From the NCBI GenBank assembly GCA_963920575.1, contig OY986971.1:434001-498000 (forward strand): a stretch of DNA of 64,000 bases, given 5' to 3'. The notes under the pieces were generated by a model. The model was not told the origin of the DNA. It saw only the letters and a list, made by a program, of their open reading frames with translations, and did no database searches. This DNA comes from Narthecium ossifragum (Eukaryota > Streptophyta > Magnoliopsida > Dioscoreales > Nartheciaceae). The translations under genes were made by a program, and so were the position numbers. Below are positions 13,401 to 23,800 of this stretch, piece after piece (position 1 is the first letter of the stretch; every line of letters begins with the position of its first letter).

Positions 13401-13552
13401 GCTATTGCGGCCTTGCTGATATTGTTTTACTACTTAAAACTGCTTCTGTTATCAGGTAACCACAGATGCCATCCAGATTGCGAAGGTGGCACCAACTTAC
13501 GATCTGTATTCTCCTGTTGAAGTCAAGGCTGTCATCGATCGCCTAATATAAC
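10494..13552 (+). pseudogene. 20S proteasome alpha-5 subunit (PAE-type) pseudogene, introns retained
   Basis: Pieces of a proteasome alpha-5 protein lie in order on the plus strand with intron-like gaps. They are an M-F-ITR start (10494), EYDTSAKVFSSQGRLLQVEN (about 10660), AVGIRTMDGVVLVAEMRLDSPLM (about 10905-10970), EPKGMEKIMDIDEHIGCCMSG (from 11190), NHRFSYGEPATVELIAEAIC (about 11391), SDPAGNYWRYNAKAIGPGSE (from about 12968), EITLGEAELLGLRVLK (13290) and IAKVAPTYDLYSPVEVKAVI (13468-13552). Breaks: an extra base at the exon end around 11300 (GAAAGCTCAG) shifts the frame. TAA follows EDIAITAI near 11501. The expected SRPFG-type exon is at best a remnant near 11850-11910. The exon at 13290 runs into TGA with no GT donor. 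Because the introns remain, it arose by DNA duplication, not retroposition. In intact copies alpha-5 forms part of the outer ring of the 20S core. It may still be transcribed. Confidence 0.85.
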
Positions 13553-14312
13553 AGGCATTGGTATTGACTTCCCCATTACAAATGCTTTCCCTGCCTTACT
13601 AACATTGTTCATACCAGGACTATTTTCGGAGCTTTTTGGCTAGGTATCTCACTGAGGGCTTCCTTCTCGGTAACAATCATCATGTCCTCGCTCAACTTCA
13701 TCTGATTGCCTGCCCTTTCATAGTGCCATGAGAGCAGCTAACGTGATCTGCTAAACCGGAACTTTTATGTCATACATGTCCGCCATGGAATCAGCTGTTC
13801 AAACCACTCTATCAAGTGGTTTTTTTGTTTGTCGTTTTTACATCCACTGCCTTAAAACTCTGTGCTACCTATATCATGACTGGGAACTCTGTAATTCCTC
13901 CGATTGTTGCATCAAATGGATTCAATTTCTTGGCAGTTAGTAGTCTGCCCTCTCTTTTGCTCCTGGCTATACTTTTTGGCCGTTATTGGATATGAAATGA
14001 TTGACAAAGATCACTCCAGTGAGGAGGATCTTTGGATCTGTCGGCTATGACAACCAGAAGGATAAAAATTAGGCCTAATGATTTGCTGATTGCAGTTTAT
14101 CTCTGGAAAGGTTGCTTTTGTTTGATCTATGAGATTAGACATAGAAGAGGTTGTTGAGAAGCAGGGAGGACTGGTTGATGGATATCGCGTCGTAAACTAC
14201 ATAGTGAGATGGCTACTTGATTTCGGAGAAAATAAGACTTCATAAATAGCAACAGACCTGTATTTTCAACAAGAATAAAGTTGTGTATATAATCACGTGA
14301 CACATGTCATTT

Positions 14313-14430
14313 CATCGATAATGAGGTACCGACTAGTTAATCTATTCCATCAGTAGTGGTATCGATTGATTGATCTATTAAAGCACCGATGGAATACATT
14401 CATCAATCGGTATCTCATAATCAATTGGAT
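14313..14430. repeat. short imperfect inverted repeat
   Basis: The left arm ATAATGAGGTACCGACTAGT is matched in reverse complement by the right arm containing ATCGGTATCTCATAATCA, with TCGATTGATTGATC-type words between. The transcript could fold into a hairpin of about 115 nt. It could be a degraded MITE; no clear target duplication is seen. Confidence 0.45.
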
Positions 14431-15107
14431 CGCGTGTGTAACATACATGATTTGGGTCATGTATACAAATCAACGCTCTTTCAGTAAATATTTCCTGAGA
14501 AGATCATGCTGGTGGGAAATTTGTTTAGCATAGGAAAAAACAAATTGTAAACTCGTCAATTTTCGGATCAAGAACCTAAAGCATAAAACAAGCTGAATAA
14601 TATTCCTTTCCGTATCAAAATTTCTGCACTCTAGATTTCTCTAAAGCTAAACAAACGCAACAAAGCTAAAGTTTCCTGGAACTTTTAATTCCCCAGAAGA
14701 GGCATGACAGGACCGCTAAGCACTCAGATTTCTCTATTTGCATTAGGAGATGCTTTGCCTCGTCGTCATCGCTTTAATCTATAAAAAAAGAGTACTGCTT
14801 TCTTGCAGTAAATGGGGAATTGTTGATGATGGACCCCCAAACAATAAAAGGTGGTCTTATGATAACAGAGGATAGGTTGGCATTACTATTGTTTGCAGGT
14901 TTCTGAATGTGACTGTGCTTAAAACAGGATCAGAAGAAAAGCTTTTAAAAGGAGGTGGGGTTCATTCTTCATACCTACAAAATATATGTTCATGTTTATA
15001 GTGATAGAGACCCAGCCTCTCTAAAGGGGAACACAAGGGTCTCTCTGTTCTAATCCTTTTTAGTCTACCAAACAAATGCCTTTGCAACTTGAACCATACT
15101 GATATGT

Positions 15108-15167
15108 TCTCATAATACCATAGCTTTTTTTTTTTTGATGAGTTGAGCTCTCATAATACCATAGCTT
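15108..15167 (-). mobile_element. ultra-short LINE 3'-tail insertion with target duplication
   Basis: TCTCATAATACCATAGCTT occurs twice, at about 15108-15126 and 15149-15167. Between the copies is only poly(T) of about 10 and GATGAGTTGAGC. Read on the minus strand this is GCTCAACTCATC followed by poly(A), matching the 3' terminus of the LINE at 49345-49394 (GGCTCATCTCATC plus poly(A)). Direct repeats around a poly(A)-ended tail mark target-primed reverse transcription that stopped after about a dozen templated bases. Confidence 0.75.
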
Positions 15168-16469
15168 TCCATGAAGAATAACTAATATATACATACATAC
15201 ATATATATATATATATGATGAATAAAGTAGCTTTGTATAGAACACAAGCCTCATTAAGGACAGATTCATGAGCCTTTATTCTGTTGTCTTTGTTGTTTAA
15301 ATTTTCAAATGAGATACCTCTGTTGCTTTCCATCTGTCCTGCTTTCCTCATTGAAACAGAGTATGCAACAGAAGTAGGTATGTCTTGATGCAGGTGAAAG
15401 AAGATAACAATGATTCCCCCTAGTCCCTACTGCTTCGCTTCAGCAAGAAGATGGTCATGAGCAAAAGCCAAAACAAGAAAGATGAAAGCTATGAGTCCCT
15501 TCCTATCAGATTGGGTAACTTAGCTATCTTATTCATCATTTCTCTAAGATACCATACTCCATATCATTCATTTCCTTTATGTCCTGTCTATGATACTGCC
15601 TCACTGTCCTATATATAATCAAAGCTCAATTCTACCGACAAAGCTAAGATGCCAATAGTTATAGAATAGGTCAGGTGGGGAAGGAATGGAACTTGGAAGT
15701 GTGTAACATGAGAGCTTTTGCACTGCATAGGCCCATCCCTACCATTAAAGGGAGTACTAATTATTGCATGTGACCTACACCTACTCCTCCTCTCCTACCT
15801 CAATGCTCGTCTCTCCCCAAGCAAAGTACTGGCCCCATGCCTGTGCCTTTGCTTTGGCTCTGCCTCTTTCCTGCTCACTCCTCCTCCTGCAAAGTTATCT
15901 TGTTGGCTTGTTCTTCTTCCTCTCCTTCCAATACCTTTTAAGGTGGCCGTGCCATTGCAGCAGGAGTTGATTGATGGCTAAGCAATGCATGGATACTAAT
16001 AAGACAGTCAAATAAAGACAATGGAGTAATAGAGTGTATCAGAGCTGTAGTGGGGTCCCAACAATGGAACTTTGATCTTTAGGATGAATTACTGGCAGGT
16101 TGGCCTTCAATGGGTACTGTCCCAACCATGTGGATTTAAATTTTAAAGTTGGCTATGATAACAGAAGCAAAGTTACATAGAGGTTTGGCTTCAGAGCACT
16201 TTGAGTGATGGCATGTTCAAATTCGAATGGGAAATCCACAATAAGTAAAAACTCAAAATTCTAATAAAAAAAATGCACAATAAATTAAACTTGTATTTTA
16301 CATGTTCGCATGGTTATTTGGTGGCAACGTCTTGGTTCACGGGTGCACTTGGATCAGATGGGGACAAATTCTTCGTTTGTTTTTACTCACGTCTATGAAA
16401 CATGTGATCCTTTAATCGCCGCGTACAAAATCGTCTGGTCCTGATTAGCTATTTTACTACTCCAAATAT

Positions 16470-17109
16470 TAGCGGTGTACAATGGGTCGAGTAATCCGTT
16501 TTGATCCGAAAAATTAATCTGTTCTGAACCTTAACGGGCGGATCATCAGACAGTCATAACCGCCCCGTTACAATAATACCAGGTCGGGTAATATGTGTTT
16601 AAGTCTTTGCTTAACAGGTAACCCGTTTGACCCGTTCAGAATAAATGCTATATATATATATATATGTCACTCATGTGAGTACAATACATAACATGTGGCG
16701 TTTCTTGGAATTATTGATAATTTGTACTTTGATTGTGATGCAGAGATAGATGATCCCACCAAGCTCATCCTCAAAATCAAGTGCGGGTAGTCGTCCATCT
16801 TTCACAACCACCCTAGGCCTTCATCCCAAAATTAACTCGGAAAAACTCAATTATGATTTAATCATTTGTTATGTTATTTTTGGTTGAATTTTGGATCAAT
16901 AAATTATACTTTAAAACTTTATATTTATTCATATAGTACTAATAACGGGTTAATGGGTTACATGTAATTATTTATCAATTAACCTATTGACCCGTTAACA
17001 TGTTAATAAATTAATAGATTAACGGGAAGGACATAAAGCCCTCAAAAATTTACGGGTTGAATCTGACATGATATGTTAACATGTTGACCCGACCCATTGT
17101 ACACCCCTA
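16470..17109. mobile_element. hAT-like non-autonomous TIR element, about 640 bp
   Basis: The left end reads TAGCGGTGTACAATGGGTCG, and the reverse complement of the right end reads TAGGGGTGTACAATGGGTCG, a 20-bp terminal inverted repeat with one mismatch. The flanks are CCAAATAT and CCAAATTG, a degenerate 8-bp target duplication (6 of 8), which fits the hAT superfamily. Inside are repeated AACGGGT/ACCCGTT words and a (TA)n run near 16650, with no transposase coding. It is probably a MITE mobilised by a hAT transposase elsewhere. Confidence 0.65.
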
Positions 17110-17438
17110 CCAAATTGCAAGATAATTATAAACGTTACACATCTATCTATTTAATGCAATGCCTGACCCCATTACCCATTAGAGATGTTTGTAACATGCA
17201 TGCATGCATTTGTTTCCGTGTCCTCTCTTTTCTGTTGAGATGAACAAACCAGTCTCTCTCACACACACGCGCGCGCTGGCACGCAGGTGCACATGAAGAG
17301 CGTGTGAAACGATACACTAGAGAGTAAAGATCCTTGGACAAAGGACTTTATAGCACCCTGCCACAACCACCTACTGTTGCCAGTACCCAATTCATCACTA
17401 CCAGGCTACCAGCGCCCTGCAAGCACCACCATTAGAAC

Positions 17439-17484
<46 letters not shown>

Positions 17485-18097
17485 CACACGTACCCACAAA
17501 AATACAAACAACAGAAATGATTTGTAGTAGTGGAGTACCGATAGATTGTACATGCCTATCAATAGACTACTACCGATAGACATGTATTTAAAATCGATAA
17601 TGTGAGATGCACACGTCACATGTGCACCAAGAAACAACATACACAGAGTACACAGCAGCATCAGGCTCAGTGCACATTATTACAGTATGCCAGAACAGCA
17701 GCAGTAGAGCAGCTCAAACAGACTGTCATAAATATCACTAATAATAATACAGAATCACACCAAACCCATAATACCCTTTTTTCCACTCAAAATTCCTCCT
17801 CTCCTCCTCTCCTCCTCTCCTCTCCTGCATCACTATACAATACACCACCCTTTCTCTCCACATTGCCCTGCTCCTACAATCTAAAACACCCCAATATTAG
17901 CAGCAATTTTTATGTATAAAACAGACCCAGCACTCAATCTTTTTACAAGATGGTTGGTGAAACTGGGCAAGTTTGGCATTGGATTACGTAGATGATGAGA
18001 TTTGAAGAGAGCCCAAGAAGCTTAAACCCTAAAAACCCTGAGAAAGGGTTCATTAATTAAAACTGTTAACAAACAAAACCATTTTTTTTGTTTCTCA
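17110..18097. other. intergenic DNA downstream of the subtilase gene
   Basis: Contains a CT-rich run grading into (TA)n at about 17438-17482, a short CTCCTCTCCTCCTCT tract (17808-17826) and the likely 3'UTR of the subtilase near 17940-18097. ATCTATCGGT/ACCGATAGA words recur at 17535-17600, similar to the inverted repeat at 14313. No gene is supported. Confidence 0.5.
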
Positions 18098-20482
18098 TCA
18101 CTGAGGTGCTGCTTGCATAGTGATCACAATGGGGCTGTTCACTGAATGCACGCCGCCGTCGGACCAAGTGATCGCGCCGCTGCGCATGACCGAGTTCCCC
18201 GGCTCGAGCCGCACCCCTGCTGTCTCAGCCTCCAATTTCACCAAGTAGCTTAGCTTCTGGCCACCTCGCCGGAACACCAATTCCCTCGGCTCCACCACCA
18301 CATTTATCCCCTCCGGCGATCGGATTTTAACTTTGTAGACGGCTCCGCTGCTGCCGACGTTGGTCACCGTCCTTATGAAATGCGTTGATGCGTGCTTGCC
18401 GTCCGCAGCGAACACTGCGGCGAATGATGGGTAATTCAGGTTGCCGGCGTGCCCGGCCCGCCTAGCGCCTTTGCAGTCAGCCGGACGGCGCGTGATGGCG
18501 CGGATGTCCTGTTGTGTGTAGTTCAAATTGCACAAGTAGTACACGTAGTCGGCGGCGGAGATATCATAGACGAGGCCTGGGTCCATGGCACGCTGCGGAA
18601 GGACATGCCCGGCGCCAAAGGCGAACACGTCCGAAGAATTGCCTGTGGACTCATCGAGCATCGTCTCTCCGCGGTTGTCGAGAGTGTAGGCGGTGGTCAT
18701 GAGAGCGGAGCGGACGGCGGCGGGGGACCAATCTGGGTGCGCCGCCTTCAAGAGGGCGGCGAGGCCGGAGACGTGTGGGCATGCCATAGAGGTGCCTGAG
18801 AGTATATTGAACTCGGTTCGCCTGGTGTCTGAGGGGATGCCAGCGGGGCCGACCGTACTGGGCCACGCCGCGAGGATGCCGAGCCCCGGGGCGACGAGGT
18901 CGGGCTTCAGGATGTCGGGCGACTGAGGATTGGGTCCGCGAGCGGAGAAGGCTGCGACCACAGGGGCCGGGTGGACTCCAAGACGAGTGCCGCGAAATAG
19001 GATGGTGGCGGCGGCGTTGGTGCCAGCAGCGGATATATAACGGCGAAGCTTGTCGCCGGCGGCAGCGCCTACGGCAGCGGATGGGAGAACTTGGGGGTCA
19101 GCGACGAGGCCCTCACCGTCGAAGAGCCCATTGGCGAGGATCATACCGGCGGCGCCGGCGGCCTTCACTGCGGCGCCCTTGGCGGCCCGGGAGCTCACAC
19201 CACGATCACACACAACTATCTTGCCGGCGACGGCATTTGGATTTAAAGACCCCTCCAGGCACAGCGACGCCGAGTACCCATCGCCACCACCTCCATCACC
19301 GGCGTAGATGATTGGTAGCAAACGGTTGGTTGGGAGAGGTGGGCCGGAGTAGAGCGAAATGCCGGGGAGTTGATGGCCATTAGCAAGGAGGATTTGGGCC
19401 GGGAAGTCACGGTCCAGAGAGCCGGCGGCGACGGTGGTGAGCCAGGGAGCGACGTTGGTGACGGAGAGCGGGGCGGGGCCACCATTGCCGGCGGAGGCGG
19501 AGACGAAGACACCATGGTCGGCAGAGGCTGAGAAAGCCGCTACCGCAATGGCATCGAGGTGGAAGGGGAGCACTACTCCACCGACGGAGAGGGAGATGAC
19601 ATCAACGCCGTCTTGGATGGAGGCATCAAACGCGGCGAGGATGTCGGAATCGAAGCAGCCTTTAGCCCAGCAAACCTTGTAAGTGGCGAGACGTGCTTTT
19701 GGGGCTACGCCGGCTGCGAGGCCGCGCGCGTAGCCGAAGAGGTCGGCGGGGTAGACGTAGCGGCCGGCGGCGATGGAAGCGGTATGAGTGCCATGACCAT
19801 CGGAGTCTAGAGGCGACTTAACCTCGACGGTCTCGTTCATTGGGCCGGAGGAGGCCTCGTAGCCATTGGAGAAGAAGGAGGCGCCTATAAGCTTCTTGTT
19901 GCATTGGATGGAAGGGTGGCAGTGGCCGCGCCAATGCGGAGGGATGGGGCCGAGGCCGCGGCCGGCGAAGCTGGGGTGGGAGGGGGTGATGCCGGTGTCT
20001 ATGACGGCGATGACGAGGTCGGAGCCGAAATGCGTCTCCGCGAGCAACGAGGCGGCGCCGCCCCGAGCAGTGACTGATGAGGAAGGGGCGCGGAGGCCCA
20101 GGAACTCAGGGGAGCGGGTGGTAGTAGGGTGGCGGATGAGCTCCGGGACGACTGACACGACGCCGGGGACGGCGGAGAGGGCGTAGGCGGCAGAAGGGTG
20201 GACGCGCGCGGAGAAGCCGTGGAAGACGGCGGAGTACACGTGGATGAGAGGGAACTCGGCGGTGGCGTCGGCGGCGACGGCGGAGGAGATGGAGGTGACG
20301 GTGGCCTCGTACCAGTGGCGGTGAGACGGGAATATGGAAGGCTTGGCGTCGCGGTCCACCCGGACGATGTAGGTGCGCTTGCCACCGTCGATGGACGAGG
20401 GATCTACGGCGGAGATGGTCGTAAAACGGACGAGCAGTAGGATAAGGAGAGCTGAGAAAAGGAGATGGAGTTGTTTCTCCAT
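18098..20482 (-). CDS. secreted subtilisin-like serine protease (SBT1 type)
   Basis: Intronless 794-residue ORF, ATG at 20482. Order of parts: hydrophobic signal peptide (about 1-25), I9 inhibitor prodomain (about 37-118), then the S8 catalytic domain. Catalytic residues are visible: Asp162 in AVIDTGI, His230 in DSDGHGTHTAS, Ser565 in LSGTSMACPH. The oxyanion-hole Asn333 is in SAGNGGP. A protease-associated insert lies at about 370-470 (KIVVCDRG). The fibronectin-III-like C-terminal domain (about 690-794) contains RTVTNVG. Length and architecture are normal for plant SBT1 subtilases, so the gene looks intact. Such enzymes are secreted to the cell wall and cleave precursor proteins or peptide hormones; the substrate cannot be read here. 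Codon third positions are very G/C-rich compared with neighbours. Confidence 0.95.
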   Translation of the reverse strand: MEKQLHLLFSALLILLLVRFTTISAVDPSSIDGGKRTYIVRVDRDAKPSIFPSHRHWYEATVTSISSAVAADATAEFPLIHVYSAVFHGFSARVHPSAAYALSAVPGVVSVVPELIRHPTTTRSPEFLGLRAPSSSVTARGGAASLLAETHFGSDLVIAVIDTGITPSHPSFAGRGLGPIPPHWRGHCHPSIQCNKKLIGASFFSNGYEASSGPMNETVEVKSPLDSDGHGTHTASIAAGRYVYPADLFGYARGLAAGVAPKARLATYKVCWAKGCFDSDILAAFDASIQDGVDVISLSVGGVVLPFHLDAIAVAAFSASADHGVFVSASAGNGGPAPLSVTNVAPWLTTVAAGSLDRDFPAQILLANGHQLPGISLYSGPPLPTNRLLPIIYAGDGGGGDGYSASLCLEGSLNPNAVAGKIVVCDRGVSSRAAKGAAVKAAGAAGMILANGLFDGEGLVADPQVLPSAAVGAAAGDKLRRYISAAGTNAAATILFRGTRLGVHPAPVVAAFSARGPNPQSPDILKPDLVAPGLGILAAWPSTVGPAGIPSDTRRTEFNILSGTSMACPHVSGLAALLKAAHPDWSPAAVRSALMTTAYTLDNRGETMLDESTGNSSDVFAFGAGHVLPQRAMDPGLVYDISAADYVYYLCNLNYTQQDIRAITRRPADCKGARRAGHAGNLNYPSFAAVFAADGKHASTHFIRTVTNVGSSGAVYKVKIRSPEGINVVVEPRELVFRRGGQKLSYLVKLEAETAGVRLEPGNSVMRSGAITWSDGGVHSVNSPIVITMQAAPQ

Positions 20483-20580
20483 TTATTCGAGAGGATTTCT
20501 GTTAGATTTTTCTCATGAGGTTGGAAAGAGATAGATGGAGATAGAAGTGTGTAAATGGGAGTGGATTCACACCGCCTCTC

Positions 20581-20590
20581 TTTATTTATA
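20581..20590 (-). promoter_or_regulatory. TATA box of the subtilase gene
   Basis: On the minus strand the sequence is TATAAATAAA, about 100 bp upstream of the ATG at 20482. This position leaves a short 5'UTR of roughly 70 nt. It is a good match to the plant TATA consensus. Confidence 0.6.
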
Positions 20591-20837
20591 TGGGAGCTTT
20601 GCTTTGCTTTGCTTTGTAGGAAAATAGTTTCATACAATGGGGTTAAGTTTAGAAAATATACTTCTGAATGACAGCTCTCATCTTGATGGTACATTTTGAA
20701 CTGATTCATCCTGGCCGTTGATCTTGATGTACCCACTGACTCTTGAATCACAACACCAGAATGCCAACATTGCCCAGGTTGGGTTTTTTGTATGTACGAG
20801 AGAGAGGTCCTGGGAGTCTGAGACTGAGAACAATGTA

Positions 20838-23800
20838 TCAGTCTCTTCTACAACAGGACCTGATACCGCAGCACGGCTTACCCTCCACTGAGAAATGGAG
20901 GATCTGATGATGTTTGTTCACATGTTTCCGAGCAATGCCGGCATGTCGTGAGGCTGGCGATGACCAGGAAGTATACAGTTCATCTGATGCTTCCGGCGAG
21001 AAACCGGTTTTACTGAGATCGAGCAGCTGCAAGTGGGTAGCCAAAGCGATGGCCGAAGAGAGATCTTGGATTATCTGGCTGCCGGTAAATGGGCTCTTCT
21101 CGCATGAGCTTGCGCAGCTACCGGCAGGGCCCGATGGACTTGGATCATTGTTGTTCTCATCGTCGCTATCAGCAACTGCCATCGTATCGCACTCTGCGTT
21201 CAGTATAAATGTTTCAGCACCTGGCTTGGCCCTTGATGGCGTGGTGCTTGAATCAAACTGTATGGTTCCTTCCTCGGAGACATCGCTGTTTTCAGCTAGA
21301 CGGAGCTCCTCTAGAGACTCGTTTCCTGTGAACAAAGACAGGGCCATCAAAGTCAAGATGAAAGAGTTGTCGCTCAGCAGCAGCTACTCGACAAATTTAA
21401 AATAAGGTTGTGTGGATTAATCTCTAAATTAGGATCACCAGTTCAATTAGTTAAAAAAAAGAATGAAAGGTAGGTGAGGATTCAAACCGGATAGCGCCTG
21501 AACAATTCGGATGATTCCTCGCAGCCCAAGATGGCATTTATCAAGTATAAGAGACCTGAGACTGCATTGGGGATCCATGAGTACGCAAGCCAATGCATCA
21601 GAGCCCTGTTTCCACAATGGAACCATCATAACCAGATGCCAGAGCCAAAACCAGACAGATATAAGGGTGTTCACTAGTTCAGTTACGTTGGTAAAGACCA
21701 AAACGAGCATAACGTTTTGTGGTTTTACTCTGGTACTGAACCTATAGCAGTATTAACAGCATATATGAGATCCTGCAGCACATCAGAATTCAGGGTTCTT
21801 CCTTAATTTCAGTAGCTTGTTGGTTGAAATCTCAGCTTGATAGAATAGGCTGCTTGCAGTTGACATATTGAAATGGTACTATCATGCAACCGGCAACATT
21901 ATAAGATGTTTCAAATGATACCTTTTTAAGGATGAGATAACGAACCTCTTGACCAATGGAATTTCCTCCAAGATTTAGTTCAAGAATGCTACCAATGGAA
22001 GCAATATCTGCACATACTTTAGGAAACTCAGAAGATGTCAACCCACAATATGATAGATCTAGCTTCACCAGCTCCTGGAGTCCACCAGCGAGGGCCTCAG
22101 TTAGCCTTACTGCTCCATCCTGAATGCACACATAATCAACAAAATGAGATAGGGCTTATTATATGATTCCAACGATTCCAGACTGGAACTGAAGTTCTTC
22201 AAAATTTAGTCAATGAAAACATAATAAACTCACGGATCCTATATATGTTCCTCCCACCAACAGAGCGGATAGACCTGAAGTTTTAACAAGTTTACAGAGG
22301 CTATCCACCATAGGCTTGTTGAGTTTTACACCAACCAAACTTAGTTCAGAAAAGCTGCAAAGTTAAAAGTCGATTGTAAATTTGTAAAGCATTCAGAAAT
22401 CTGGCTAGAATCTGTCAAAGGTTGTCATTAGGGGGGGATTACTGTTTCAGAGATGCAAGTTTTGAGAGTAGATTGGCCAATGCACTTGCAGAGATAGGAT
22501 TGTTCTTCCCTGTGAGAAGAACAAACTAACAGCTCAAGGGAGATGATAAAAAGTGCAAAGGACATAGTAGCAGTCCTATTAAAAGATTACCTAATGAAAG
22601 TTGTGAAAGAACAGATTCATCATGCAACGAGTCAGCAACCTTTTGAACGGCCCTAGATGTGATAGAGCATTGCTCTATGTTCAAGCTGTAAAGCGCTGCA
22701 TACATTTTAAAGAAAAAGATGGTCATTAATAGAAAGATATTCCTAACATCAAGGACAAGGAACAAAGATGTTAGTCAAAGAAAGCTTAACTTATAATTTA
22801 AAAAAAGAAAAAGAAAAAAAACTTTTATTTTGAATACACACCTTTGCATTTTTCCAAGATGGTGGCAAGGTATGAACTGCATGCATCTGTAAGCCTATTT
22901 TCAGACAAATTAAGCACTTCCAATCGATTTAGCATAACAGAGCACTCACAAATCTGTAGGTGGAAACGAAGAAAGATTGGACACATCACACTTCGCTAAA
23001 AAACTTAGTTTTAATAGATATAGAACCATTTGCCATACTCCTATCATTAAGCAATTCAAATACCGAATAAACCTCATATGAGCCATTAATGCTGTGGAAG
23101 TAGTAGAAGGCTACACTTTAAAATTGATTACAAAAACCTGGAATAAGGCAGTGGGACCAAACCGGTTACAGTGCAAATCTAATGTCAAACCACCATATTT
23201 CTGGCTTGACGAAGTAAATATTTGCTGAAGCTTCTCCATTGTCGCATTCCCTAGAAAGCATTAAACAGTATTATACACTGTTGTGATAATTTTTGCCAGA
23301 AAATACTTTTCTTGGTACGATTTTAAAGATTTACAGGACTACGAATTCTATGGCAAACAGGAGAATCATTGTAATCACATAACACAATGAAGTAAGATCA
23401 TAGTCTACAGGATGAAATGACATAAAAATACCTAATAAATTATGGGAAATGTCCAACACCGCTATTGTTTTGTGCACTTGAAGAGCATTCAGGAAAGGTG
23501 ATACTGACAAATCTTGAAGTCCGCAATCAGATACCACGACCTCATCCTCAGAAACCTGATTTCGACGACAAGAAACCCACATCCTCTAAGAATGGTATAT
23601 ATTTAAAGAATGACAATCAAGAGTTGCCTCAATTTAAGGGTCTCATACAACAATTGTCCGCATCAATCTTAAATGATTACCTGTAGATTGTATAACTTCC
23701 CCAGTAGCCTCCTATTAGGTACTTCTGACAACTCGACACAATAGTCTATATACATCTTCAACAAGCGTTTTGGGATCCATCCTTCACACAAATGGAAGAG

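Larger units (their letters stand above)
13553..16469. other. intergenic DNA between PAE pseudogene and hAT-like element
   Basis: No gene is supported. The first part (to about 14250) is probably 3' flank of the duplicated proteasome locus. It holds a small imperfect inverted repeat (14313-14430), a tiny retroposed LINE tail (15127-15148) and a TA/CATA microsatellite near 15188-15218. The rest is AT-rich with short shadow ORFs. Confidence 0.45.

Noticed and set aside
18449..20440. Plus-strand ORFs opposite the subtilase
   Set aside because: Shadows of a GC-rich coding sequence; the minus-strand frame has the full catalytic triad.
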